Of a DNA stretch of 64,000 bases, positions 11,950-21,916 are shown one piece after another. The notes under the pieces are model-generated. The model worked only from the letters and a program-made list of their open reading frames with translations. It made no database searches and was not told the origin of the DNA. The DNA comes from Raphanus sativus (Eukaryota > Streptophyta > Magnoliopsida > Brassicales > Brassicaceae): positions 48,674,515-48,738,514 of the forward strand of contig NC_079514.1 of assembly GCF_000801105.2 (NCBI RefSeq). Reading direction: 5' to 3'. The position numbers were made by a program, and so were the translations under genes. Each line of letters opens with the position of its first letter. Positions within the stretch are counted from its first letter, which is position 1.

Positions 11950-12909
11950 ATGGTGTCAGCTAAGATCCAGATAGAGAAGTTCAACGGAGTAATCGATTAC
12001 AACATGTGGAAAGAAAGGTTGTTGGCTAACCTAGATCTTCTTGAACTTAGAGATGCCTTGATAAGTCAAGAAGAGGAGCTGAAGAAGTCAGAAAGCAAAC
12101 CGGACGATGTGAAGCTCAAAGGCGTGGATGACGGAGCAGACTCGAAGGAGGCTGTCGACACTTCATTGGCAGAAAAACAGAGGAAGGTACGGAGCACCAT
12201 TATCATGTACGTGACGGATCAGATCTTGAGAAAGATTATCAAAGAAAAGACGGCGGTTGGTATGTTAAAGATTTTGGATGCTCAGTATATGTCAACGTCG
12301 CTTCCAAACAGAATGTATCTGAAGCAGTGCTTGTACGGGTACCGCATGAATGAGTCTCTGACGATTGAGAACAACATTGATGAGTTCTTGAGGATTATAA
12401 CTGATCTGAGTAACGTCATGGTGGAGATCTCAGATGAAGATCAGGCTATTCTGCTCTTGATGTCCTTACCAAAAAAGTTTGATCAGCTGAGGGATAACTT
12501 GAGATATAGCAAGACTACTGTGACGCTAGATGAAGTTATAACTTCCATTCATTCAAAGCAGCTGGAACTTGGTGCAAATGGAAATGGAAAAGGTAGCAAA
12601 ACTCACGGTGAGGTGTTGTACTCAAACTCAAACAACAGAGGAAGATCAGGGACTCGGGTTTCAAATCAGAGTAAGTTCAAAGGCAAAGGGAGGTCAAAGT
12701 CTCGAGGAAAAGGGAGTCAACCTACATGTTGGACTTGCGGTTCTGAAGGGAATTTCAAGCGAAACTGTCCAAAGCGAAGCAACGGTAAAGGCAAGGAGAC
12801 CGATAAAGAGTCTGGAGAGTCTTCTGCTGTCACAGGAATTCAGTTCATTGAATCCCTTACTGTTTCAGAAGTTAATGTAGCTGAGGTCTGTGACTACAGG
12901 GAGATATGA
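11950..12909 (+). CDS. Copia Gag-like protein with altered zinc knuckle
   Basis: About 319 residues from the ATG at 11950 (MVSAKIQIEKFNG). The frame is also open upstream through the PBS, but that part is non-coding leader. It has the UBN2/gag-polypeptide layout: an N-terminal FNG...W..R module, a Leu-rich helical core (about 60-210), then a basic Gly/Ser/Lys-rich tail and one zinc knuckle near residues 257-270, CWTCGSEGNFKRNC. The knuckle's expected His is Asn, so the CCHC set is incomplete. The frame stops at 12907-12909 just before the protease motif, apparently through loss of one base, so Gag is cut off from Pol. Its role would be the virus-like particle. Confidence 0.85.
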   Translation: MVSAKIQIEKFNGVIDYNMWKERLLANLDLLELRDALISQEEELKKSESKPDDVKLKGVDDGADSKEAVDTSLAEKQRKVRSTIIMYVTDQILRKIIKEKTAVGMLKILDAQYMSTSLPNRMYLKQCLYGYRMNESLTIENNIDEFLRIITDLSNVMVEISDEDQAILLLMSLPKKFDQLRDNLRYSKTTVTLDEVITSIHSKQLELGANGNGKGSKTHGEVLYSNSNNRGRSGTRVSNQSKFKGKGRSKSRGKGSQPTCWTCGSEGNFKRNCPKRSNGKGKETDKESGESSAVTGIQFIESLTVSEVNVAEVCDYREI

Positions 12910-15900
12910 TATTGGATACTGGGTGTTCGTTCCATATGACTCCGAGAAGAGACTGGTTTGTTGATCTTGAAGAAAAGGATGTTGGGTCTGTAAGGATGGC
13001 AAATGAGTCTACATCGTCTGTGAAGGGAATTGGTACTGTTCGTATCAAGACATCAGAAGGTGGTTTCGTGCTAATCAAGAATGTGAGGTACATTCCTCAG
13101 TTCTCGAGGAACCTTTTATCTCTTGGCGTATTCGAAAGTGAAGGGTGCTCGTTTTCTTCTGAGCAAGGAGTTCTGAAGGTTGCAAAAGGCTCCAGAACGG
13201 TGCTGAAAGCTAAGAGAGAGAGAAACTTGTATTTTCTTCAAGGGAAGAGCCATGTGGGTGAAGTGAACATGGTTACTGCGAAAGATGAAACAAGTTTGTG
13301 GCACAGTAGACTGGGACATGTGAGTCAGAAAAGTATTGATGTCTTAGTCAGAAAGGGGCATCTTGATAAGACTAAGGTGTCTACGCTGCAGTTCTGTGAG
13401 AGTTGTGTAGTGGGAAAGACTCACGTGTCAGTTTTGGTTCAGGCAAACACACTAGTGAGGGATGTCTGGATTATACTCATGCGGATCTTTGGGGTTCTCC
13501 AACAGTTCCTCAGTCGCTTGGGAAGTGTCACTATTTCTTGAGTCTGATTGATGATCATTCAAGAAAAGTGTGGGTTTATTTCTTGAAGATCAAAGATCAA
13601 GCTTTCGAAAGCTTTGTAGAGTGGAAGACTCTGGTTGAGAAGCAATCTGGTCTTAAAGTAAAGAAGCTGAGGACTGACAATGGACTTGAGTTTTGTAATA
13701 AAACCTTTGATGGTTTCTGTTCTGAAAACGGTATTGCTAGACACAAGACAATCCCATATACTCCACAACAGAATGGTGTTGTGGAGAGAATGAACAGAAC
13801 TATCCTAAAGAGAGTAAGGAGTATGCTGGATGAGTCTGGGTTACCTAAGGTCTTCTGGGCAGAGGCGGCTAACACAGCAGTGTATCTGATAAATAGGACC
13901 CCATCTGCAGCTATTCAAAATGAGATACCTGAAGAAGTGTGGTCAAAAACGGTTCCGCGGTTTGATCATTTGAAGAAGTTTGGCTGTGTTTGCTATCACC
14001 ACTTGGTTGAAGGAAAGCTACAGCCTAGAGCAAAGAAAGGCATCTTCATTGGGTATCCTACTGGAGTAAAGGGATACAAAGTGTGGTCTCTAGAAGATAG
14101 AAGAAGTATCATCAGCAGAAATGTAATCTTCAAAGAAGATGAAGTCTACAAGGATCTTAAGGGAAAGTCTCCTGATCTCATAGAGAACAACACGAAATTT
14201 CTTGATGTTGAACTCGGAATAACTAAAGAGGAGAGTTTAGGTCCAGGTGGAGAAGTCCAGGAGCTTGGTCAAGGAAGTGTTACTAACACCGATGTTACTA
14301 CTATTGAGAGTAGTGAATCAGACCAAGAAGACTCAGGTGAAGAAGGATCAGGAGATGAGGAAGTCACTGGTAGCTATCATCTAGCTCGTGATCGAATTAG
14401 AAGAGAAATAAGACCACCTAAGAAGCTTGATGATTTTGTGTATCTTGCGTGTATGGTGTCTGAAGATGGAGACGCTATAGAGCCAAGTGACTATAAGTCT
14501 GCAATGAGAGATCCTCAGAGGAAGAAATGGATACTTGCGTCTGATGAAGAAATGGATTCATTATTGAAGAATCACACTTGGGATTTAGTGGAGAAGCCTA
14601 AAGGGAGAACTGTGATAGGATGCAAGTGGATCTATAAGAGGAAACCTGGTATTGAAGGCGTTGAGGATCCTAGGTATAAGGGCAGATTAGTAGCTAAGGG
14701 CTATGCGCAGAAGGAAGGTGTGGATTACAACGAAATCTTCTCACCTGTGGTGAAGCACGTATCAATTCGGTACTTGATGTCTATTGTGGTTCATGAGGAC
14801 ATGGAACTGGAACAGTTAGACGTGAAAACTGCTTTCCTCCATGGTGATCTTGAGGAGGAGATATATATGTCTCAACCTGAAGGATATGAAGTGAAAGGCA
14901 AGGAAGATTGGGTGTGCAGATTGAGAAAATCGTTGTATGGACTCAAGCAAAGTCCAAGGCAATGGAACAAGAAGTTTGATCAGTTCATGAAGGAGATTGA
15001 GTTCAAGAGGAGTTGCCATGATCAGTGTGTCTATATCAAGCGTGTGGGAAAGGTGTTTGTGTACTTGCTGCTTTATGTTGATGACATGTTACTGGCTAGC
15101 AAGGACATGAAGATCATTCAGGACATAAAAGATCAACTAAGTTCGAGGTTTGAGATGAAGGACTTAGGGGCTGCTAAGAAGATTCTTGGAATTGAGATCA
15201 TCAGAGACAGATCCAAGGGAACTCTGCTATTGACTCAAGTGGGTTACATGGAGAAGGTGTTGAAGACATACTCGATGGAAAAGTCAAAGAGTGTCAACAC
15301 ACCTATGGGAGCTCATTTCAAACTGATATCAGCAGATCCTAAACGAGTTCATGTGGATGAGGAGTATATGAGGTCTGTACCATACTGCAATGATGTTGGA
15401 AGTCTAATGTATGGCATATGATAGGTACAAGACCGGATCTTGCTTACCCGGTGGGGTTGGTGAGTAGGTTCATGAGTGATCCTATCAGAGAACACTGGGA
15501 TGCAGTAAAGTGGATCTTGAGATATGTCAATGGGACTCGGAGGATGAGTTTAAAGTTTGAAAAGTCTGATGAACTGAAGATCGTTGGTTTCTGCGACTCT
15601 GATTTTGGAGGAGATCTGGATAGAAGGAGATCCATATCAGGTTACTCGTTCTTGTCTGGTGGCTGTGCTATTAGTTGGAGGTCGAGTTTGCAGAAAGTAG
15701 TAGCTCTGTCTACTACAGAGTCAGAGTATATCTCATTAACCGAAGCATCGAAGGAAGCAGTGTGGTTAATGGGTCTCTGTGAAGAGTTTGGATATAAGCA
15801 GAAGAGCATTGAGATTTTCTGTGACTCTCAAAGTGCTAGAGCTCTGGCGAAGAACAATGTCCACCATGAGAGGACAAAGCACATGGCGAGGAAGCTAAGT

Positions 15901-16044
15901 TTTGTCAGAGAACTAGTGGAGAAAGGTGAAGTGCAAGTGTCAAAGGTGCATACGGATAAGAACCTTGCGGATATCTTCACGAAGGTGTTGCCAGTTAGTA
16001 AGTTCAAGCATCTCTTGAGCTTACTTGGCGCTTCTGTACACTGA
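12904..16044 (+). pseudogene. Copia Pol polyprotein (protease-integrase-RT-RNase H), frameshifted
   Basis: Domains in order: protease active site LDTGCSFHMT (about 12912); GAG-pre-integrase zinc region WHSRLGHV...CESC (13300-13410); integrase core with HADLWG, LRTDNGLEF and VVERMNRT giving the D,D,E triad (13470-13800); reverse transcriptase with YVDDML (15077-15094); RNase H with FCDSDFGG, TTESEY and FCDSQSAR (15590-15840). The reading frame is broken at the gag/pol border (about 12905), within the integrase zinc region (about 13410-13430) and near 15415 ahead of RNase H (apparent small insertion). Catalytic residues are all visible. The protein cannot be made in full from this copy. Confidence 0.9.
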
Positions 16045-16099
16045 AGTCAGAAGGAAACTCGAGGATGGGATTCATCTAATGCTCAGCGTGTAGTCTTGC

Positions 16100-16114
16100 A
16101 ACCAAGGTGGAGTT
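16100..16114 (+). other. Polypurine-like stretch before 3' LTR
   Basis: The sequence accaaggtggagtt directly abuts the 3' LTR at 16115. The AAGGTGGAG core is the usual plus-strand primer tract of plant copia elements, although it is short and not purely purine. Confidence 0.7.
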
Positions 16115-16679
16115 TGTAGGATGTTGGTTGTGAAGACTCGAAGAAATCAGAACCGGTTTGGTTTGATGGGTGAATTGAGTTTGCGTTCCGGTTTAGGAAT
16201 CGGTTCAATTCAAGTTGTAATACGTCGCCGTATCACGTCGTCTTCTTCTCTCTTTGTTGAGAGGTTGTTACAGAGCGGGGTCCACAGCTAGAGGCCGTTA
16301 CTCGGTTATTATCTAGCTCGTGTGACGAGTTGTAAGTAGAGCAATCATTCTGGGAAACACGGTGAGAGAGAAAAGCGATAGAGAGAGATCGGATTCTACG
16401 GAGGTGAGAGATTTCTTTTGGGGCTTTTCCGGTGTGAGTAACGACGGTGATACGGCGAGCTTGTAAACACTGAGCTTAGTGAATTCCGAGGAGATCCTCG
16501 GCCAGACGTAGAGTCGCGGTTTAGCGCTCGAACTGGATAACATCTCGCTGTGTCAAATCTTTCTTTATTCCTGTTGATTCTCAATCTCGTAAACCGTATT
16601 GATTGATTGCTTGTTAGTGTTCGTGTGTTGATTGATTGATCGAACAAACAGGATCTCGTATTGACTCGATTCCACAACA
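16115..16679 (+). repeat. 3' LTR of the copia element
   Basis: 565 bp, nearly identical to 11300-11866. Differences noticed include C/T in 'gccgcatcacg', a/g in 'ttacaaag', a/t in 'ttaactagc', a 2-bp contraction of the GA run, and g/t in 'tcgtttgttg'. It is followed by the target duplication ATGCT. Confidence 0.92.
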
Positions 16680-17205
16680 ATGCTGTTAGTTCATGTAATG
16701 CAAGCTATGTCATCTTGATCTTCTGTAGTCTAGCTTACGTTGAAGGTAAAAAATGCTCTCTTTCTCCCAGTGAATAGGTTTAACCTGATTTTGAAATGTT
16801 TATACAACATGTCTTTTCTCTATTGAATCTCTTGTGTATGAAAATGTAAGCCGTCTTGTGATATTTTATGGACTAAACTCATTTATGTCGGTGGTGAATG
16901 TTATTAATCATGGCTAGGTTGATGAAATAATGGTGGAAACGGTGAATGTATCTGCAAAGGAAATGGTTTTGCTTGAAAGATGTCAAGGTTTCTTATCAAG
17001 AGTAGCAGCTATGCAGGTAACGAAACTTGTTCATTACCTTCTTGATTATTCGGGTTTAGAGATTTAAAATATGTTGTCTACTCTATTCTGATATTGTTTT
17101 GGGGTAAACGCAAACAAACAGGTTACAGACTTTGGCATGAAGACGCACATAATACAACTAAGTCGGATACCAATCACAAGCAGCATGACTTCACAACAAT
17201 TGTAG

Positions 17206-18362
17206 AAAAAAAAAAAAACTGATCCTCCTCAACAGAACAGATTTGTTCTTTTTGACTATTACAACAACAAACTTTTCTCACCAATAACAGATTTGCTAAC
17301 ACGGTGCTTTTTCCTTATCTTTTTCAAAACCAAGATTAAGGTAAGATGCGGAGGTTTTACGTCTTGTAGTAGTTCGACGTTTGTTTTGTAAAGTTTTTTC
17401 TAATGGTTCTTTGGCTTGTGTACATTTACAGATTTTGAGATTTAGTAATTGTATGAATCGATCACTGATTTTTTTTAGTTCTAGACTTGTAGCCGTTCTT
17501 TTTGTATGTTAAGATGTCTTGTCGTTTATTGTTTCCGTGCATCAACGCGTTGTTGTCTTGTTTCCCTAGTAATAGACACATACAATACTACTGCTTACAA
17601 CTAAAAAGAATTCCCAAGTAGAGAATCATCATGAAACACACAACACACTACTTCTCTCTCCGTCATCTTACAGCTAAAATAATCCAATGTTTGTTTGAAT
17701 CTTACATTACTTTTTCAATGGAACTTAGTGCTTTACAAAACCCTAACTACTCCTTTACCAAATGTGGGAACTTCCAGTAACTCTCTAGCTTTACTTCCTA
17801 AGTTGGAAGGAGGCTCTAGTTCAGAACCCTAGAGTCAAACAAACATACCAAAGCACCTACTTATGTAGTCAGAAAACATCATCTAACGCTAAAGGAGCTC
17901 CTGCAATCAAACACTTTTTGCCTCCAACTCCTTCAATTATTGCTTCCGTACTCTTTCTCCTTTTCCATCAAGAAACAGACACCGTGCAATAAAATAAACC
18001 TATGGAGACCTCATCAACCAAAACACCTAGAGTCATAAAATTTTCTAAAACTGGAAAAAGTTCGAAGAATTCTGATTCATTCTCTCGCTAGAACATCAAT
18101 TACCCTAAATATAGATGCTCTGTTCTTGGAAACAGAGCACATAGACTTATCAAATAATCTTTCTTCTTTTCACTTCTTCTCTTTGCTATTTACACTTAAT
18201 TAGTTATGTGGATGCACTGTATACGAAACCGAGCAGCACATAGTTGTAAGGATCTGGCCTTTTATTCAATCATTCTTGTAATTAGACAACGACACATATT
18301 CTCAAGCACGTAAAAAAGAAACCTAAAACATTTAGGTTTCTTCTTTACTGGTGAGTTTCATT
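17206..18362. other. Non-coding region between QWRF remnant and MATH cluster
   Basis: 17206-17560 looks like the decayed 3' flank of the QWRF gene. 17869-17960 holds a coiled-coil gene tail remnant. 18123-18300 is the start of duplicated block A: it matches 31612-31760 ('cttggaaacagagcacatagactta'). Confidence 0.5.
17869..17960 (-). pseudogene. Remnant of a coiled-coil (RTM3-like) gene tail
   Basis: On the minus strand, two adjacent frames give KELEAKSV and then AGAPLALDDVF with a stop. These match the C-terminal ends of the cluster genes (LEAQLE..., APISFDDVL). The frame changes between them, so this is a short decayed tail. It extends the MATH-coiled-coil cluster beyond its first intact gene. 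Confidence 0.4.
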
Positions 18363-18885
18363 TCAAACAACATCCTCAAAACCAAGTCTAGCACAGTCGG
18401 AAACAGCCTCGTTCTCTTCATTCTTAAGTTCAATTTCAAGCGCAAGCAACACTTGTCTCTGTTCCACAATCATTCTATCCAGTTCCCTCATGCGATCACC
18501 ACGTGTTTCCATTTTCTTCTTCTTCACGCAAAGCTCTTCCAGCTTCTTCTTCAACCAATCCAACTCGAAACCCACCCCGACCAGATCCAAAAGCGTGTTC
18601 TCAGCATCTCTTAGTTCCTCCTCTGTGAGCTCCTGAGGAGCTAAGCAAGTTATGTTTATGAGTTCGAGGAGTGTGTTCATGTACGCATTCTTCACCAACT
18701 GGTTCTTTGGACGCAGGTTCAGTGCCGTTTCTGGATGTCTTTCGAAGATTCTTCTTACACACTCTACCTGAGAACAAGTTTGATGTATAAAGACACCAAC
18801 CAAAGTGATCATTGTTAAGTGAAATTACCTCTGTGTAATATACTCGAAAGCCATTGATCTCAACTGTTCCATCACCGTTCCACAT
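18363..18885 (-). CDS. Coiled-coil-only RTM3-like protein, 153 aa, two exons
   Basis: Exon 1 is 18829-18885 (19 codons from ATG: MWNGDGTVEINGFRVYYTE), intron 18768-18828 (61 bp, GT-AG), exon 2 18363-18767 (405 nt). In full family members the sequence VNGFQVLPSQ closes the MATH region and leads into the coiled-coil exon; here INGFRVYYTE plays that part, but the MATH exons are absent. Exon 2 carries the conserved RRIFERHPE start, a helical region and a charged coiled coil (LDWLKKKLEELCVKKKK), ending GFEDVV. A close paralog lies at 32729-33259. RTM3-type proteins are thought to form multimers through the coiled coil. Function here is unknown; being intact in two copies argues for a real gene. 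Confidence 0.75.
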
Positions 18886-19459
18886 TGATACGATCTGAGT
18901 TTCTTGTGATACAGAGAAGAAGCTTTACTTGCAGATTAGGCAAATGGATGTTTATGTTTTGTGGATTATTTTCATGTAAATGAATATATATACTAAAGAG
19001 ATGCATGTATCATAAATAAACTTTGAGCTTCTTGTAACTTAATAATACATTGTCGTAATTAATAACATACGAATATTAATTGCATCACACGTCAAGATAC
19101 TTCTTTGGAAAATGACTCTATACTTTGTTCATGTGTTCAAAAATCTGGTAGGATGTAATTAACCCCTTTCAAATTCAATGCATAGGCTATATATATATAT
19201 ATATATTTTAGAAAAATCGTCTAGTTTTTTTTAGCAACAAACTGTATTTCATTAACAGATAAGATCTGCTTGGCCAAGAAATCGTCTAGCTTATAACCGA
19301 TTTTAGAACACTTCAGACACCTAGAGACATTACTTTTCCACCAAGAAACTCAGTTAGTTACTCTTTAGAGAGGCTTCAAACTACAAACCACTTCGTTACC
19401 AAAAAAAAAACCCTAGCATTAGCAGAAACCTAAACCCAAGTACCTAAGAATTCAATTCA

Positions 19460-19678
19460 TCAGAAAACATCGTCATCATCAGACAACAAGAGAGGAGCAC
19501 TTGCAGCCAAAACCTCTGCCTTCTCAGTCTCCAGCTGAGCTTCGAGGTCTGAGCACTTCTGCTTCAAATCCTTTAACTTTTCCTCAGTATTTTGGATCTT
19601 AATCTTACCAGCTTTCTCTTTGGCCTTCTTTTCTTTTATTTCACCAAGTTTTTTCAAATTGATTAAACTTAGCCTCAA
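19460..19678 (-). pseudogene. Coiled-coil gene fragment, 3' end only
   Basis: Reads [20 protein letters not shown] and ends in an acidic SDDDDVF plus stop, very close to the tails of the MATH genes at 21917 and 48493. The homology begins abruptly near 19670, where AT-rich sequence takes over, so the front of the coiled-coil exon and all MATH exons are missing. No start codon in context. A truncated duplicate. Confidence 0.7.
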
Positions 19679-20665
19679 TAGAAAGAATTTAAAATGATAA
19701 CTTTTTTTATTAAAAGTAAAAATAAATTATTTAATTTATAATAAGATTATTAGTTTTAAATAATAAAGAGGATGTGAAAATATTAAAAATATTTAGAAAG
19801 TAACATGTGTCGTTTGTGATCTCTATTTTTTTCTTATTCAACATCAATTAATCCACGTCATCAAATTTAATTTTTCAACACCTGGGTTATAGTAATTCAA
19901 CTATCTTTTATTCAACACTCATATTGTACATAGTCTTAGTCAATGAGAAAGAAGAGAGAGAATGGCATATTTGATATTTTTATCCTCATAACTGTTTGTA
20001 ATTAGTTTTTTTATAAATAGATTGATTAATTTATTTTATTTTATATCAATTTTTAATTTTCATATTTTCTAAATAGAAACTTGTTTTATTCAATTTGGAT
20101 AAAATATTTTCAATACATAATTCTACTACTTTTTAGTAAACTGGTTTAATTTTTATTACATGCAAAAATATAAAACAAGAAATTTTTTTTTTAAAAGTTA
20201 TTTCTTTTAATTTAATTTTAATTTATTAATGCTGTTAATATGTAGATTTTCTTTTCAAAAAGTTAATATGTAGATATACAAGTATACAAAAATAAAGTAT
20301 TAAATATTAAATAAAATTGTGGTATAGAGTGTTGAATTTTATTAAATAAAACTATTGTAGAGGTTAAAAATGAAGTGAATGTTGAATAATAAGGTGGAAG
20401 AAAAAGAACATGATGTGTATGGTTTTTTTTTCTTTTGTCAACATGATGTGTATGGTTATAATGAGAAATGAGAGTTTTGAATTCATAAAACCATTATAAA
20501 ACCATTGTACATGGAAGCAGGGGATGAATTTTGGAGAAGTAGATACTCTGTTTCATATTTATTCTGTAAAAATGGAATATATGATACTCTGTTTCATATT
20601 TATTCTGTAAAGGCTAAAGAACTAAGCGGAAAGCTTCAACTGAAACTCTCAACCAGTGACTTCCA
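19679..20665. other. AT-rich spacer
   Basis: No coding sequence supported. An imperfect duplication 'gatactctgtttcatatttattctgtaaa' style occurs at 20541-20572 and 20583-20611. Otherwise low-complexity AT sequence separates the gene fragment from the next gene. Confidence 0.5.
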
Positions 20666-21290
20666 TCAAACAATATCACAGAAATCAAATGATGCTTCAG
20701 TAGCCAAAGCTGCATCTTTCTGTTTCTTCAGATCAGATTCTAAATCCGACAAAGACAGCTTCCGCTTCTTGACTTTTTCGTCAAGTAATCTGATCCGTAC
20801 CCTAATCTCCCGTTTTTTCTCCTTCTTCTGGAAAGCTTCGTCCAGTTTCTGACGCAACCAATGCAACTTAAAGCCTGCTTTTGTTAGATCCAAAACCGTG
20901 CGGTCTGCTTTGTTTACATCGTCCATTGTGAGCTCCTTAGGATTTTGGCACAGTGTCATGACTAGGTTGAGAAGAACACCCATATAAGCATTTCTGAGCT
21001 GTTGATTCTTTAAACTGAAATCAGATGCCATGTCTGGATGTTTTTCAAAGATTGTCATCACTTGGTTTACCTGAGAAACAAGCAATGTTTGAATCGTTTT
21101 TTATTTGTTTTATACTATTATTATTGATATTTATAATTTCTTGATTTATCACCTTCGAATCAAGAACCTGAAACCCGTTGACTTCAACAATTTCGTCAGC
21201 ATCGTCCGATGACTTGGACCATTCTTCAGATGAAGATGAATAACTCTGTTCGTCATCGCTACTTTCACTACTCTCTGTGTTCTTCACCAT
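20666..21290 (-). CDS. Coiled-coil-only RTM3-like protein with acidic Ser-rich N-terminus, 180 aa
   Basis: Exon 1 21153-21290 (46 codons), intron 21071-21152 (82 bp), exon 2 20666-21070 (405 nt). The ATG at 21290 is preferred; the frame is open a few codons upstream but only through a GTG. Exon 1 encodes a Ser/Asp/Glu-rich leader (SSESSDDEQSYSSSSEEW) followed by VEVNGFQVLDSK, the normal linker to the coiled-coil exon. Exon 2 starts VNQVMTIFEKHPD and contains a strongly basic coiled coil (KLDEAFQKKEKKREIR) ending DFCDIV. There is no MATH domain. The acidic leader could be a casein-kinase-2-type phosphorylation region (inference). A paralog with the same exon sizes is at 47371-47991. Confidence 0.75.
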
Positions 21291-21916
21291 TGATACGAAG
21301 AGAATCACTGAATTTTATAAAACTTGAAAAGTTTAGTCGAGAATTTAATTACTCTTTCAGATTTGCAGTCATACTGAAAGGAATAGAGACTATAGAGGAT
21401 ATATATATTTGGGGAGCTAAGAGATCGAGCTTAACAAAATGCCTGCATTTGTGACTTGATATTCTTGTAATAACAAAATTAATAAATGCTTAAATTAAAC
21501 AAGAAATGTGATATAATGGTGTCCATCCAATTGAGTTACTTATTAGTTATTTGCCGTGTATTACTATGATGCATGCATGCCTCCAACGATATTTATAAAC
21601 AGTATGAATTGAATCGTACCTCCTATTTTCAACATTGATATGGTGAGAATCAAATGCATGAAACATATACCATTTCGGTTTCCCATAAAAGGTTTTTTTC
21701 TTATTCCCCACAGTGTTCAGACACATAGCAATTACTTTGTAATCAAGTAATCAAGCTTAAACGATTTGTACACAAAAACCATGGTATGTAACGCAGCAGA
21801 TGTCTGGCTTAAGTCACTGATGATGACTTCTTTGCCCGAACAACATAACAAAACCAAGATTTCAAACTTACAAGAACACCAAATAAAACCTCCAAATGCC
21901 TAAGAACTGGAGAACA

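Larger units (their letters stand above)
11300..16679 (+). mobile_element. Ty1/copia LTR retrotransposon, complete but with broken pol
   Basis: The element is bounded by TG...CA LTRs and by a perfect 5-bp target duplication ATGCT (11295-11299 and 16680-16684). Order is LTR, primer-binding site, gag, protease, integrase, reverse transcriptase, RNase H, polypurine stretch, LTR. Integrase before reverse transcriptase marks Ty1/copia. By hand comparison the LTRs differ at about eight positions plus one 2-bp indel over roughly 565 bp, implying a recent insertion. Gag and pol are in different frames and pol has further frameshifts, so this copy is not autonomous, though it could move in trans. Confidence 0.93.
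11195..17205 (+). pseudogene. QWRF-motif protein, C-terminal pseudogene split by copia
   Basis: Three exon pieces match the conserved C-terminus of the plant QWRF-motif family (microtubule-binding, AUG8/EDE1/SCO3 relatives). The first, running up to 11299 and continuing at 16685-16745, reads IQDLKHAVSS. The second, 16919-17016, reads KEMVLLERCQGFLSRVAAMQ. The third, 17122-17205, reads MKTHIIQLSR and ends in a stop. Splice sites look good: acceptor ctag at 16915, donor cag|gtaacg at 17016, acceptor acag at 17121. An in-frame TAG precedes IQDLKH by a few codons, and no N-terminal QWRF exon is seen upstream, so the gene was already dead or truncated. The copia element then landed inside the first piece. 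The family assignment rests on recalled motif similarity. Confidence 0.65.

Noticed and set aside
13559..13875. Minus-strand open frames inside the copia integrase
   Set aside because: They overlap a well supported plus-strand integrase with catalytic motifs; shadow frames.
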